This document shows positions 8,130 through 14,848 of a stretch of DNA of 64,000 bases, in pieces (the first letter of the stretch is position 1; every line of letters starts with the position of its first letter). Made by a program: the position numbers and the translations under genes. Under the pieces are notes generated by a model that was given only the letters and a program-made list of their open reading frames with translations, had not been told where the DNA came from and made no database searches. The stretch is from Oscillospiraceae bacterium (lineage in GTDB: Bacteria; Bacillota; Clostridia; Oscillospirales; Oscillospiraceae). The stretch lies in assembly GCA_017395085.1 (NCBI GenBank), contig JAFPWF010000021.1, positions 61,896 to 125,895 of the forward strand. Direction: 5' to 3'.

Positions 8130-8759
8130 TCAGGAAGCTTTTCTCGCCAGCACGCAAATCCAGGGCTTTCTGCCGTGATGATCCGTGTTCACCTCGGTGA
8201 AACCGGCTTTGTGCAGCGCGGCTTCGATTTCTTCCGCTTTGTACACCTTCATGCCGTCGATGATTTTTTCAAACTTGGTTCCCGTTGCATCCAAACCGTC
8301 CGATTCGTTACAGATCAGGAAAAGCCCTCCCGGCTTGAGCACGTGCGCAACCTGCTCAAAGCACCGTTCCAGACCCGGCCAGAAATAGACGGTTTCAAAG
8401 GCCGTGGCAAGCTCGAAACCCTCTGCCTCAAGCCGCAGATCCGACACGTCCCCCTGCTGCACGGTGCAGCGTCCCGCATCAATGCTTTTTTTGTTGTAGG
8501 AGGCTGCCTTCTCCACAGAAAGAGGGGAGTAATCAATTGCCGTCACATGGGCGTAGGGATATTTTTTCAGCATTTCTCCGGCGTTGCGGCCTGCGCCGCA
8601 GCCAAGGTCAACGATCTGATCCGGCCGGAGCGGAGGCAGATGTGTAAAGCCCCAGTCCGCGAGTTCCCCGTGGCCGCTGTTCATGCCTTGCAGCATCAGC
8701 GCGCCAAGTATGCCTTCCGGTTTCCTTGTCTGATTGAAAAAGCGCTTCAGAAGTCCCAT
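8130..8759 (-). CDS. Class I SAM-dependent methyltransferase
   Basis: 209 residues, ATG 8759. Motif I VDLGCGAGRNA is at 50-60, followed by the acidic AIDYSP of motif II and LKPGGLFLIC of motif V. The N-terminus has no membrane segment. Gaps of 9 and 25 bases join it to its neighbours. The family is too broad to give a substrate, but it is one of four methyltransferases encoded in this block. Confidence 0.87.
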   Translation of the reverse strand: MGLLKRFFNQTRKPEGILGALMLQGMNSGHGELADWGFTHLPPLRPDQIVDLGCGAGRNAGEMLKKYPYAHVTAIDYSPLSVEKAASYNKKSIDAGRCTVQQGDVSDLRLEAEGFELATAFETVYFWPGLERCFEQVAHVLKPGGLFLICNESDGLDATGTKFEKIIDGMKVYKAEEIEAALHKAGFTEVNTDHHGRKPWICVLARKAS

Positions 8760-8768
8760 CTTTTCCCC

Positions 8769-9449
8769 TCACTTTCTGCACCGGAAGCAGCCGATGCCCT
8801 CAACACTTGTCACGTTGACTTCGCTGTATATGCCTTTCAGGCGCTCGCGCAGGCTGCTCTCCGTTTCAAAGGGCGGTGTGAAAAAGCCTTTTTGCACGTA
8901 CAGGTGATCAATGAACCAGTCCGTCCGGGCGCAGCCGCCCCGGATATAGAAGCAGCCGCAGAAGACGCCGCCCGGTTTCAGAACGCGGAATGTTTCGCGG
9001 TACGCCGCCTCTTTATCCGGAAAGGCATGAAAGCCGTTCAGGGAGAGGACAATGTCAAAGGACTCGGACTCGAACGGGAGCGCTCCCACATCTCCCCGGC
9101 AGAATGTGATGTTTCGGATCCCGGCCGAATCCGCGCGTTTCCACGCCGCAGCCATCATTTCCGCAGAGTAGTCCAGGCAGGTGATCTCCGCATCGGGGAG
9201 TTCTTTATAGACCGGCATGGTCAGCACGCCGGTGCCCACAGGCACTTCCAGGAGCTTCCCGGAAAAGCCTTCCGGCACGCCGGAGAGCGCCCGCTCGAGG
9301 TAACGGAGATTTTTCTCCCCGTCCATGTTCCAAACCATGCGGCAGATCGCCTTCCCGGGGAGGGTGGAATAGGTCATCATGCCGTCATAAAAACTGGCGT
9401 TGTCCCCGGTCAGTTTATAGGCGCTTTTGATCTGATCTCTCCTTGTCAT
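8769..9449 (-). CDS. Class I SAM-dependent methyltransferase (UbiE/COQ5-like)
   Basis: 226 residues, ATG 9449. Motif I is the less usual LLEVPVGTGVLT (66-77), with CLDYSAEM and RVLKPGGVFCG further on. A Cys-rich tail (GIGCFRCRK) and several internal Cys residues are notable in a block rich in Cys-containing enzymes. Only 4 bases separate it from the upstream gene. Substrate unknown. Confidence 0.87.
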   Translation of the reverse strand: MTRRDQIKSAYKLTGDNASFYDGMMTYSTLPGKAICRMVWNMDGEKNLRYLERALSGVPEGFSGKLLEVPVGTGVLTMPVYKELPDAEITCLDYSAEMMAAAWKRADSAGIRNITFCRGDVGALPFESESFDIVLSLNGFHAFPDKEAAYRETFRVLKPGGVFCGCFYIRGGCARTDWFIDHLYVQKGFFTPPFETESSLRERLKGIYSEVNVTSVEGIGCFRCRK

Positions 9450-9453
9450 CTGA

Positions 9454-10287
9454 TCACTCCCTGAACTCTATCTTTATGATCTTCATCTTCACCATGCTGT
9501 CACAGAAGCGGATCATCAGCCTGTGGAACAGGCCGACGTCCCGATAAATATCCCGGTAGCCGCGCATATAGCTTTTTGCCGTGACGGACGCAAAGCGATT
9601 GCTCCATCCGCGTATTTCCGTCTCGTCCTCCAGCGAAAAGAAAGCGTGCACATCGGTGATCCCTGCCTCCCGGAGCCAGGTTTTCCGCATCAGCTTCGCA
9701 CCGCGCTCATTGCAGGCGTCGAAGGCCAGCACTGCGCCGGGAAAGCGTTCCGCCATTGCGGCAAAGAGCTTTTTCACCTCTTCGGTCCTGAAGTAATAGA
9801 ACACGCCCGCGGCATAGAACACCGCGCCGTCGGAGGCGTCAATCGCATCCATCCAGGCAAAGTCGTTGAGATCGCAGGCAATGTTCTCTTCCCGCTCGCC
9901 TGCGGGCAGGAGTTCGTTGCGCACGGCGATCACACCCGGGAAATCGAGGTTATATCCGCTGCAGAGGCCGTTGTCCGCCTTGGAGAAGGTGTCGTCCAGC
10001 CCGCAGCCGAGGTTGACCACGGCGGCTTTCGGATGCTCCTTCAGATAGCTTTCAACCTCGCATCGAAGATCATATTGCCTTTGGGCCACCTCCAGCGCGC
10101 CGAAGAGTCCCGCCGGGGACTCCATCTTTTTCCGCTTCCCGGAAAAGTCGTAGTCCAGCGATTCGCAGATCCGTTTTGCCTCGGGGTCGGAAAAAAGCAG
10201 GGGAAAATGCTCCGAGCACACCAGCCGCCCGAAAAGCGGGATAATCAGAGTTTCCTGTACACTGTTTGCCTCAATGTGATAGTTCAT
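9454..10287 (-). CDS. Class I SAM-dependent methyltransferase, LCMT/TcmP-like
   Basis: 277 residues, ATG 10287. The motif VVNLGCGLDDTF (90-101) followed by GYNLDFPGVIAVR, and the AAGVFYYF segment, are typical of the leucine carboxyl methyltransferase / tetracenomycin O-methyltransferase superfamily, which usually methylates carboxylates or hydroxyls of small molecules in bacteria. It lies 9 bases downstream of the ZIP transporter gene. Confidence 0.88.
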   Translation of the reverse strand: MNYHIEANSVQETLIIPLFGRLVCSEHFPLLFSDPEAKRICESLDYDFSGKRKKMESPAGLFGALEVAQRQYDLRCEVESYLKEHPKAAVVNLGCGLDDTFSKADNGLCSGYNLDFPGVIAVRNELLPAGEREENIACDLNDFAWMDAIDASDGAVFYAAGVFYYFRTEEVKKLFAAMAERFPGAVLAFDACNERGAKLMRKTWLREAGITDVHAFFSLEDETEIRGWSNRFASVTAKSYMRGYRDIYRDVGLFHRLMIRFCDSMVKMKIIKIEFRE

Positions 10288-10296
10288 GACTGCCTC

Positions 10297-11076
10297 CTAT
10301 TCCAGCGCCACGTCCAGCGCCATCATCAGACTGAAGCCCACGGCAAAAAGCAGAACGCCGATGTTGGAATGTCTGCCCGCGGACATTTCCGGGATCAGTT
10401 CCTCCACGACCACATAGAGCATAGCTCCTGCCGCGAAAGACAGCAGCACCGGCATGGCAGGCACGATCTGCGCCGCAGCGAGGATCGTAAGCGCCCCGAA
10501 GATCGGCTCCACTGCCCCGGACAGTACGCCCAGCCAGAAGGATCTCTGCCTGCTTGCACCTTCTGCACAGAGCGGCATGGAGATGATCGCGCCTTCGGGG
10601 AAGTTCTGAATGGCGATGCCGAGTGCGAGGGCGAGCGCACCGCCTGCCGTGATCTCACCGCAGCCGCTGTGAAGCCCCGCATAAACGACGCCTACCGCCA
10701 TGCCCTCCGGAATGTTGTGCAGCGTCACAGCCAGAACCAGCATGGCCGTGCGGGGCAGGTGGCTCCTGGGACCTTCTTCCTGATTGATGCTGCGGTGCAG
10801 ATGCGGGATCACATGGTCGAGCAGCAGCAGAAACAGGATGCCAAGCCAAAATCCGAGAAAAGCAGGCAGGAACGCCCAGTGCCCCAAGGTCGCAGATTGC
10901 TCGATGGCAGGGACAATCAGGCTCCAGATCGAGGCTGCAACCATCACGCCGGCGGCAAAGCCGGTCAGCGCCCGCTGCAGCGATACGGAAAAATCCCGCC
11001 GCAGGAAAAACACGCATGCGGAACCGGACGCTGTTCCGAGAAAGGGAATCAGCAGACCCGGGATCAAAACGCTCAT
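10297..11076 (-). CDS. ZIP-family divalent metal transporter
   Basis: 259 residues, ATG 11076, overlapping the preceding stop as ATGA. About eight membrane helices; the metal-binding helices carry HNIPEG (120-125) and QNFPEG (157-162), the ZIP TM4/TM5 signatures (the usual TM5 HxxxE is partly changed to N/E here). A His-containing cytoplasmic loop lies between TM3 and TM4. ZIP proteins import Zn2+, Fe2+ or Mn2+ into the cytoplasm. Placement under a DtxR-type operator favours Fe2+ or Mn2+ (inference). Confidence 0.93.
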   Translation of the reverse strand: MSVLIPGLLIPFLGTASGSACVFFLRRDFSVSLQRALTGFAAGVMVAASIWSLIVPAIEQSATLGHWAFLPAFLGFWLGILFLLLLDHVIPHLHRSINQEEGPRSHLPRTAMLVLAVTLHNIPEGMAVGVVYAGLHSGCGEITAGGALALALGIAIQNFPEGAIISMPLCAEGASRQRSFWLGVLSGAVEPIFGALTILAAAQIVPAMPVLLSFAAGAMLYVVVEELIPEMSAGRHSNIGVLLFAVGFSLMMALDVALE

Positions 11077-11327
11077 TTCCGGCTAAACCAGCCCTTTTTT
11101 TGATAGGGTTCCGAAACAGAGCCCGTGCAGGTGTAGCCTGTCGCGGCTATGGCGTCTTTCAGGAGCTGTTCATCGACCGCGTCCTCTGTCAGGAAACTGG
11201 CTTCGCCTTTCGTATGAGAGGCGGAGACTTTCTTCGCGTCAGGGACTGCTTTGCGAATCACATCATTGATGTGCGCCTCGCACATGGAGCACATCATCCC
11301 GTCGATTTTTAATGTTGTTTTGATCAT
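11073..11327 (-). CDS. Heavy-metal-associated (HMA) domain protein, CopZ-like
   Basis: 84 residues, ATG 11327, overlapping the upstream stop (ATGA). A ferredoxin-like HMA domain of about 68 residues has the soft-metal site GMMCSMCEAH with Cys13 and Cys16; a short basic tail follows. Such proteins bind Cu+ or Zn2+ and shuttle it to a partner. It is coupled at both ends to ATC-hydrolase-like gene C and the ZIP transporter, so the three are likely made together. Confidence 0.9.
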   Translation of the reverse strand: MIKTTLKIDGMMCSMCEAHINDVIRKAVPDAKKVSASHTKGEASFLTEDAVDEQLLKDAIAATGYTCTGSVSEPYQKKGWFSRK

Positions 11328-11968
11328 TTTTCAGCTTTTCCTTTCTTCTTGTATCCGCAGTCGCAGTAGGGGCCGCCGGAAGCCAGCGTGTATTCCCGCA
11401 CAAAATCAGTCGTGCCGCCCGCCTCGCTCATCGTGTAGTCCAGCCGGCACATGGCAGGGACGAGGTCACCGAGTCCCAGCTCGCCCATCAGCGTGCAGAT
11501 GCCGCATTTTGAAAAGCGGGCTTCGTAGCCGCTGCCGTCGGCGTAGGGAAGATATTCCATATTCCACGAATACGGGTTGCGGTCTGCCGCACGGAAAGCG
11601 GCGGTGCGCTTCATGCCCTCCATGTCTTTCGGGCTGAACTTCGCTTTCCCGCTCTTCCGGCAGAACCATTTCATCGGCCCGGTCATCATGGCTGCGGCAT
11701 AGTATGCCGTCAGTTCATCCACGCCCGGCCGGCTCGGCATGCTCAGCACATGGGCCGCAAGCATGGTGCAGCTGACAATGTTCATCTGAAAGCGGTCGCC
11801 CTTTTCAAAGTCAGGCAGCTTTCCGATCAGCTCACGGTATTTACCGTGGGCTTTCTTTGAAATCCCTGCTGCTGCGGTGCGGCCGTAGCCCAGCACGTCC
11901 GTCAGCCTGTCCCGAAAGCTCCTTTCGAAAAGCGCCCACATCCCCGCGGGCATTCCCAGGTACCTCAT
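11324..11968 (-). CDS. ATC-hydrolase-like cysteine-rich protein C, first gene of the block
   Basis: 214 residues, ATG 11968 with AAGGAG 8 bases upstream. It belongs with the proteins at 3004 and 5832: SKCGIC, then MCRLD (C-x2-D) and a final YCDCGYKKK. PF14196-like; the literature enzyme opens a thiazoline ring, but these gut paralogs are uncharacterised. As the promoter-proximal gene it follows a leader of about 55 bases containing a GTTAG-N6-CTAAC operator, so its expression should respond to the DtxR-type regulator. Confidence 0.75.
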   Translation of the reverse strand: MRYLGMPAGMWALFERSFRDRLTDVLGYGRTAAAGISKKAHGKYRELIGKLPDFEKGDRFQMNIVSCTMLAAHVLSMPSRPGVDELTAYYAAAMMTGPMKWFCRKSGKAKFSPKDMEGMKRTAAFRAADRNPYSWNMEYLPYADGSGYEARFSKCGICTLMGELGLGDLVPAMCRLDYTMSEAGGTTDFVREYTLASGGPYCDCGYKKKGKAEK

Positions 11969-12006
11969 GTGTGAAACTCCTTGTCAGGATAAGAATATTT
12001 ACAGGA

Positions 12007-12022
12007 GTTAGAAATATCTAAC
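12007..12022. promoter_or_regulatory. DtxR-type operator of the leftward block
   Basis: GTTAGA-AATA-TCTAAC is a perfect 6-4-6 inverted repeat 7 bases downstream of the leftward -10 box, covering the expected start site. It matches the feo operators in arms and spacing. Confidence 0.8.
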
Positions 12023-12029
12023 TGAAATG

Positions 12030-12057
12030 AGTATAGCACAACTATCACCGTTTGAAA
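12030..12057 (-). promoter_or_regulatory. Promoter of the methyltransferase/ATC-hydrolase/ZIP block
   Basis: On the minus strand TTTCAA (12057-12052), a 16-bp spacer and TATACT (12035-12030) point at ATG 11968. Confidence 0.6.
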
Positions 12058-12150
12058 ATACCCTTTTCACATTTTTCGCCGGATCGGTATTTCGATTTGA
12101 AAATGCGTTTGATTCATGACGAAGAATGGCCGTCAACCTGAAGCAGGCTA

Positions 12151-12179
12151 TTGACAGCAGAGAAATCATCGTTTATAAT
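12151..12179 (+). promoter_or_regulatory. Promoter of the second DtxR-type gene
   Basis: Consensus TTGACA (12151-12156), 17-bp spacer, consensus TATAAT (12174-12179), directly followed by an operator, so strong autoregulated expression is expected. Confidence 0.85.
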
Positions 12180-12182
12180 ATG

Positions 12183-12198
12183 GTTAGAGATATTTAAC
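12183..12198. promoter_or_regulatory. DtxR-type operator (autoregulatory)
   Basis: GTTAGA-GATA-TTTAAC has the 6-4-6 layout with one mismatch between arms and begins 3 bases after TATAAT, covering +1 of the regulator gene. Confidence 0.7.
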
Positions 12199-12247
12199 TA
12201 GCGTAAGATATTTCTTCTTAAAAATGATCGGGGGAGGGACATGCTCT

Positions 12248-12622
12248 ATGGAACTGCACAGAGCCGGCGAGGACTATCTGAAGGCGATTCTGATCCTGCA
12301 GAAGCAGAATCACGCTGTGCGTTCAATGGATGTGGCAGAAATGCTGAGCGTGACCAAGCCCAGCGTCAGCAGGGCCGTGAAGCTCCTGCGTGAGGGCGGT
12401 TTCCTGACGATGGATGCGGATAAGCGGATCAGCCTGACGGAAGCGGGACGGGAGGCTGCCGAACAGGTTTTCGAAAAACACCGCGTCCTGACGGAGTGCC
12501 TGGTTACCATGGGCGTTGATCCCGGAATTGCCGAAAAGGACGCCTGCAGGATGGAACACCTGATCAGCCCGGAAACGCTGGAACAGATGAAAATCTATGT
12601 CGGAAGGGAGCTTGCGGTATGA
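12248..12622 (+). CDS. DtxR/MntR-family metal-dependent transcriptional repressor, paralog 2
   Basis: 124 residues from ATG 12248, chosen because GGGGAGGG lies about 11 bases upstream and the start aligns with the paralog at 2555; an ATG at 12224 has no site. The winged helix includes VAEMLSVTKPSVSRAVKLLRE, and the dimerisation half has EKHRVLTECLVTMGV and the C-R-M-E-H metal-ligand motif. It is close to the first regulator throughout. Its promoter carries its own operator and it is divergent from the ZIP/HMA block, so it probably controls that block and itself. Which paralog binds which site, and whether Fe2+ or Mn2+ is the co-repressor, cannot be read here. Confidence 0.9.
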   Translation: MELHRAGEDYLKAILILQKQNHAVRSMDVAEMLSVTKPSVSRAVKLLREGGFLTMDADKRISLTEAGREAAEQVFEKHRVLTECLVTMGVDPGIAEKDACRMEHLISPETLEQMKIYVGRELAV

Positions 12623-12720
12623 ACCGGAATTCAGCATGGAATATGCTCAGACGAAAGCTGCTGACCACATGGCTTCCGGTCGGAGTAATCGTACTGGTCA
12701 TGATGGTAGCAGTGCGGTAG
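12619..12720 (+). CDS. 33-residue single-pass membrane microprotein
   Basis: The ATG at 12619 overlaps the regulator stop as ATGA, so translation should be coupled. The peptide has a basic N-terminus (residues 1-15 with RRK) and one hydrophobic stretch from about 18 to 32 ending in R. It matches no family I know; its size and placement recall small regulatory membrane peptides of metal transport systems. Alternatively it is a chance frame left beside the decayed gene that follows. Confidence 0.4.
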   Translation: MNRNSAWNMLRRKLLTTWLPVGVIVLVMMVAVR

Positions 12721-12734
12721 CGGAGGTCATTACG

Positions 12735-12968
12735 ATGCAGTTTGAGGAAATGGGCAATCGGTCGGGCAAGACCCTGATGTTGCTGCCGGGGACGGCATGA
12801 GATTATCAGACAAATTTCGGTACGGTTCTGGACCGATTGGGCGTGAAATATCACCTGATCAACGTCAACTATGACGGCTTTGTTCGATATGCAGCACGAG
12901 CAATGACTTTTCGGTGGGGAGCAGTATACCGTGCCTGTGCTGATACCATCCGCCCTGTCATGATGAGC
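12735..12968 (+). pseudogene. Decayed alpha/beta hydrolase gene
   Basis: A good start (CGGAGG 8 bases before ATG 12735) begins MQFEEMGNRSGKTLMLLPGTA, the first strand and oxyanion loop of an alpha/beta hydrolase, but an in-frame TGA stops it at 12798. The same frame continues with DYQTNFGTVLDRLG and a HLINVNYDGF strand, as in intact relatives such as the one at 4547, and then loses sense after about 12885. The catalytic Ser motif and the rest are missing. It therefore looks like a hydrolase gene disabled by a nonsense mutation and a large internal deletion, once co-transcribed with the DtxR-type gene. Confidence 0.65.
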
Positions 12969-12976
12969 AACAAAAG

Positions 12977-13003
12977 AGCGCCTCTTCCCTGTGAAGAGGC
13001 GCT
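12977..13003. terminator. Bidirectional terminator
   Basis: An 11-bp perfect stem (12977-12987 with 12993-13003) and 5-base loop. On the minus strand it is followed by CTTTTG, ending the long cobalamin/ABC operon; on the plus strand by TTTCGTCTTT, ending the regulator transcript. Confidence 0.85.
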
Positions 13004-13045
13004 TTCGTCTTTGGTTAAGGAAAACGGGGAACGTGACCGTATGGC

Positions 13046-13819
13046 TCAGAACGGCGCTCCCGCTTCGCCGTACACGGCAATGTAGGTTTTTTCCTCCACG
13101 TCAAAGAGCCTGCGGATGTAGTCGTCCCGGAAGATTTCCTCCGGCTTGCCCTCCCGGTCCACATGGCCGTTCTTCAGGCACAGGATCCGGTCGGGGATTA
13201 TTTTCGCCAGGTCCAGCTCGTGCAGGGACAGGACCACGGCAATATTCTGTGTTTCCGCCAGTTTGCGCAGCAGAAGCAGGAATTCGAGCTTGTGCCGGAT
13301 GTCCAGGAAAGAGGTCGGCTCGTCCAGCAGGAGCAGCTTCGGCTGCTGGCAGATCGCCCTTGCCAACAGGACGCGCTGCCGCTGTCCGTCGCTGATCCGG
13401 GTAAAATCTTCATCCCGCAGGAAGGCGGTTTCCGTCATCTCCATGCTGCTGCGGACCACGGCGCGGTCCTCCTCCGACAGGATACCGAGACGGCCGGTAT
13501 AGGGATAGCGCCCCATGGCGACCAGTTCCCCGCAGGTCATCAGTTCCGGCGTTGGCCTTCCGGTCAGGACGGCCGCGCTGCAGCGGGCAAGCTCCTGTTC
13601 CGGGATGCGATCCAGTTTCCGATCTCCTAGGAAGATGCTGCCCTTCAGCGGGGGGATCTGGCGCATCAGCGTTCTCAGCAGTGTGGACTTTCCGGAACCG
13701 TTCGGGCCGATGAGGCACAGGATCCGGCCCTCTTCCAGCTGCAGGGAGATTCCCTCCGCCACACATCTGCTGCCGTAGCCGATGGAGAGATTTTCCGTTT
13801 TCAGAACACAGGTGCTCAT
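13046..13819 (-). CDS. ABC transporter ATP-binding protein, FecE/BtuD type
   Basis: 257 residues, ATG 13819 overlapping the permease stop (ATGA). Walker A GPNGSGKST at 38-46, signature ISDGQRQRVLLARAI, Walker B LLLLDEPTSFLD and the H-loop SLHELD are all present. This is the ATPase of a type II importer for siderophores, haem or corrinoids. Last gene of the 19-kb operon that starts with the cobalamin riboswitch, which argues for a corrinoid or tetrapyrrole substrate (inference). Confidence 0.95.
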   Translation of the reverse strand: MSTCVLKTENLSIGYGSRCVAEGISLQLEEGRILCLIGPNGSGKSTLLRTLMRQIPPLKGSIFLGDRKLDRIPEQELARCSAAVLTGRPTPELMTCGELVAMGRYPYTGRLGILSEEDRAVVRSSMEMTETAFLRDEDFTRISDGQRQRVLLARAICQQPKLLLLDEPTSFLDIRHKLEFLLLLRKLAETQNIAVVLSLHELDLAKIIPDRILCLKNGHVDREGKPEEIFRDDYIRRLFDVEEKTYIAVYGEAGAPF

Positions 13820-14838
13820 CGCTCCGCTCCTTTCCGGTGGGTCAGCAGCACCCAGATCACGACCGGGGCGCCGAAGACCGCCGTGACCGAACTGATGGAG
13901 AGCTCCGTCGGGGCGAACAGGAATCTCGCCAGCAGGTCGCAGAACAGGCAGAAGACACTCCCGCCGAGGAAGCAGGCCGGTATCATCACCAGAGGTTTAG
14001 CGGTCCGGAACAGGCGCTTCATCAGCTGCGGCACGGCGATCCCCACAAAGGAGATCGGCCCGGCAAACGCCGTCACGCAGGCGGACAGGATGCTGGAGAG
14101 CAGGATCAGCGCCGCGCGGAAGCGCCGGATGTTGACGCCCATGCTCTGCGCGTAGCTTTCGCCAAGGCGGTAGGCGTCCATGGGTTTTGCAATCAGCACG
14201 GTGAAGGCCATGGCGGCCGCAACGGTCAGCGCTGCGACACCCAGATCCTCCCAATCGATGCCGGAGAAGCTCCCCTGCGACCAGTTGTGCAGGTTTACGA
14301 TGTTGGAGTCGTCCGCAAAGGTGACGGCGATTTCCGTCACGGCGGAGCAGATATACCCGATCATAACCCCGCAGACAATGAGCATGCCCATCCCGCGCAG
14401 CCTTCTGGAAGCCAGCAGCACAAAGCTCATTGAGAGCATGGCGCCGCAGAACGCCGCACCGATCATCCCGGCTGAACTGATCGCGATCCGGTGGCTGAGG
14501 CAGAAGATCATGCTCAGGGCGACCGTCAGTTTTGCCCCGGAGGAAATGCCGAGGACAAACGGACCGGCGATCGGGTTGCCGAAGAAGGTCTGCAGCAGGA
14601 AACCCGAAACGGAGAGCGCCCCGCCCAGCAGCGCGGCTGCAAGCAGACGAGGCAGACGGATGCTGCGCACGATGCTGGCAGCCATGCTCCCGCCTTGTCC
14701 GGGCAGCAGGGCAGACAGAATCTCCTGCACGCCGAGGCGGCTGCTCCCGACCAGCAGGTTCAGCACCCCCAGCCCGAGCAGCAGCACCGCCAGCAGTGCA
14801 AAGCAGGCTCCTGTTCTCCTGTTTCGTTGGTCTGTCAT
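13816..14838 (-). CDS. ABC transporter permease, FecCD/BtuC family
   Basis: 340 residues from ATG 14838 (GAGGAG 6-7 bases upstream); a farther ATG at 14880 would overlap the preceding gene and is less likely. About nine to ten helices with the FecCD hallmarks GSSRLGVQEILSALLPG, IVRSIRLPRLLAAALLG, LQTFFGNPIAGPFVLGISSGA and FAGPISFVGIAVPQLMKR. It forms the membrane channel for the ATPase encoded next and receives substrate from the binding protein encoded upstream. Confidence 0.95.
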   Translation of the reverse strand: MTDQRNRRTGACFALLAVLLLGLGVLNLLVGSSRLGVQEILSALLPGQGGSMAASIVRSIRLPRLLAAALLGGALSVSGFLLQTFFGNPIAGPFVLGISSGAKLTVALSMIFCLSHRIAISSAGMIGAAFCGAMLSMSFVLLASRRLRGMGMLIVCGVMIGYICSAVTEIAVTFADDSNIVNLHNWSQGSFSGIDWEDLGVAALTVAAAMAFTVLIAKPMDAYRLGESYAQSMGVNIRRFRAALILLSSILSACVTAFAGPISFVGIAVPQLMKRLFRTAKPLVMIPACFLGGSVFCLFCDLLARFLFAPTELSISSVTAVFGAPVVIWVLLTHRKGAER

Positions 14839-14848
14839 TCCGTTCTCC

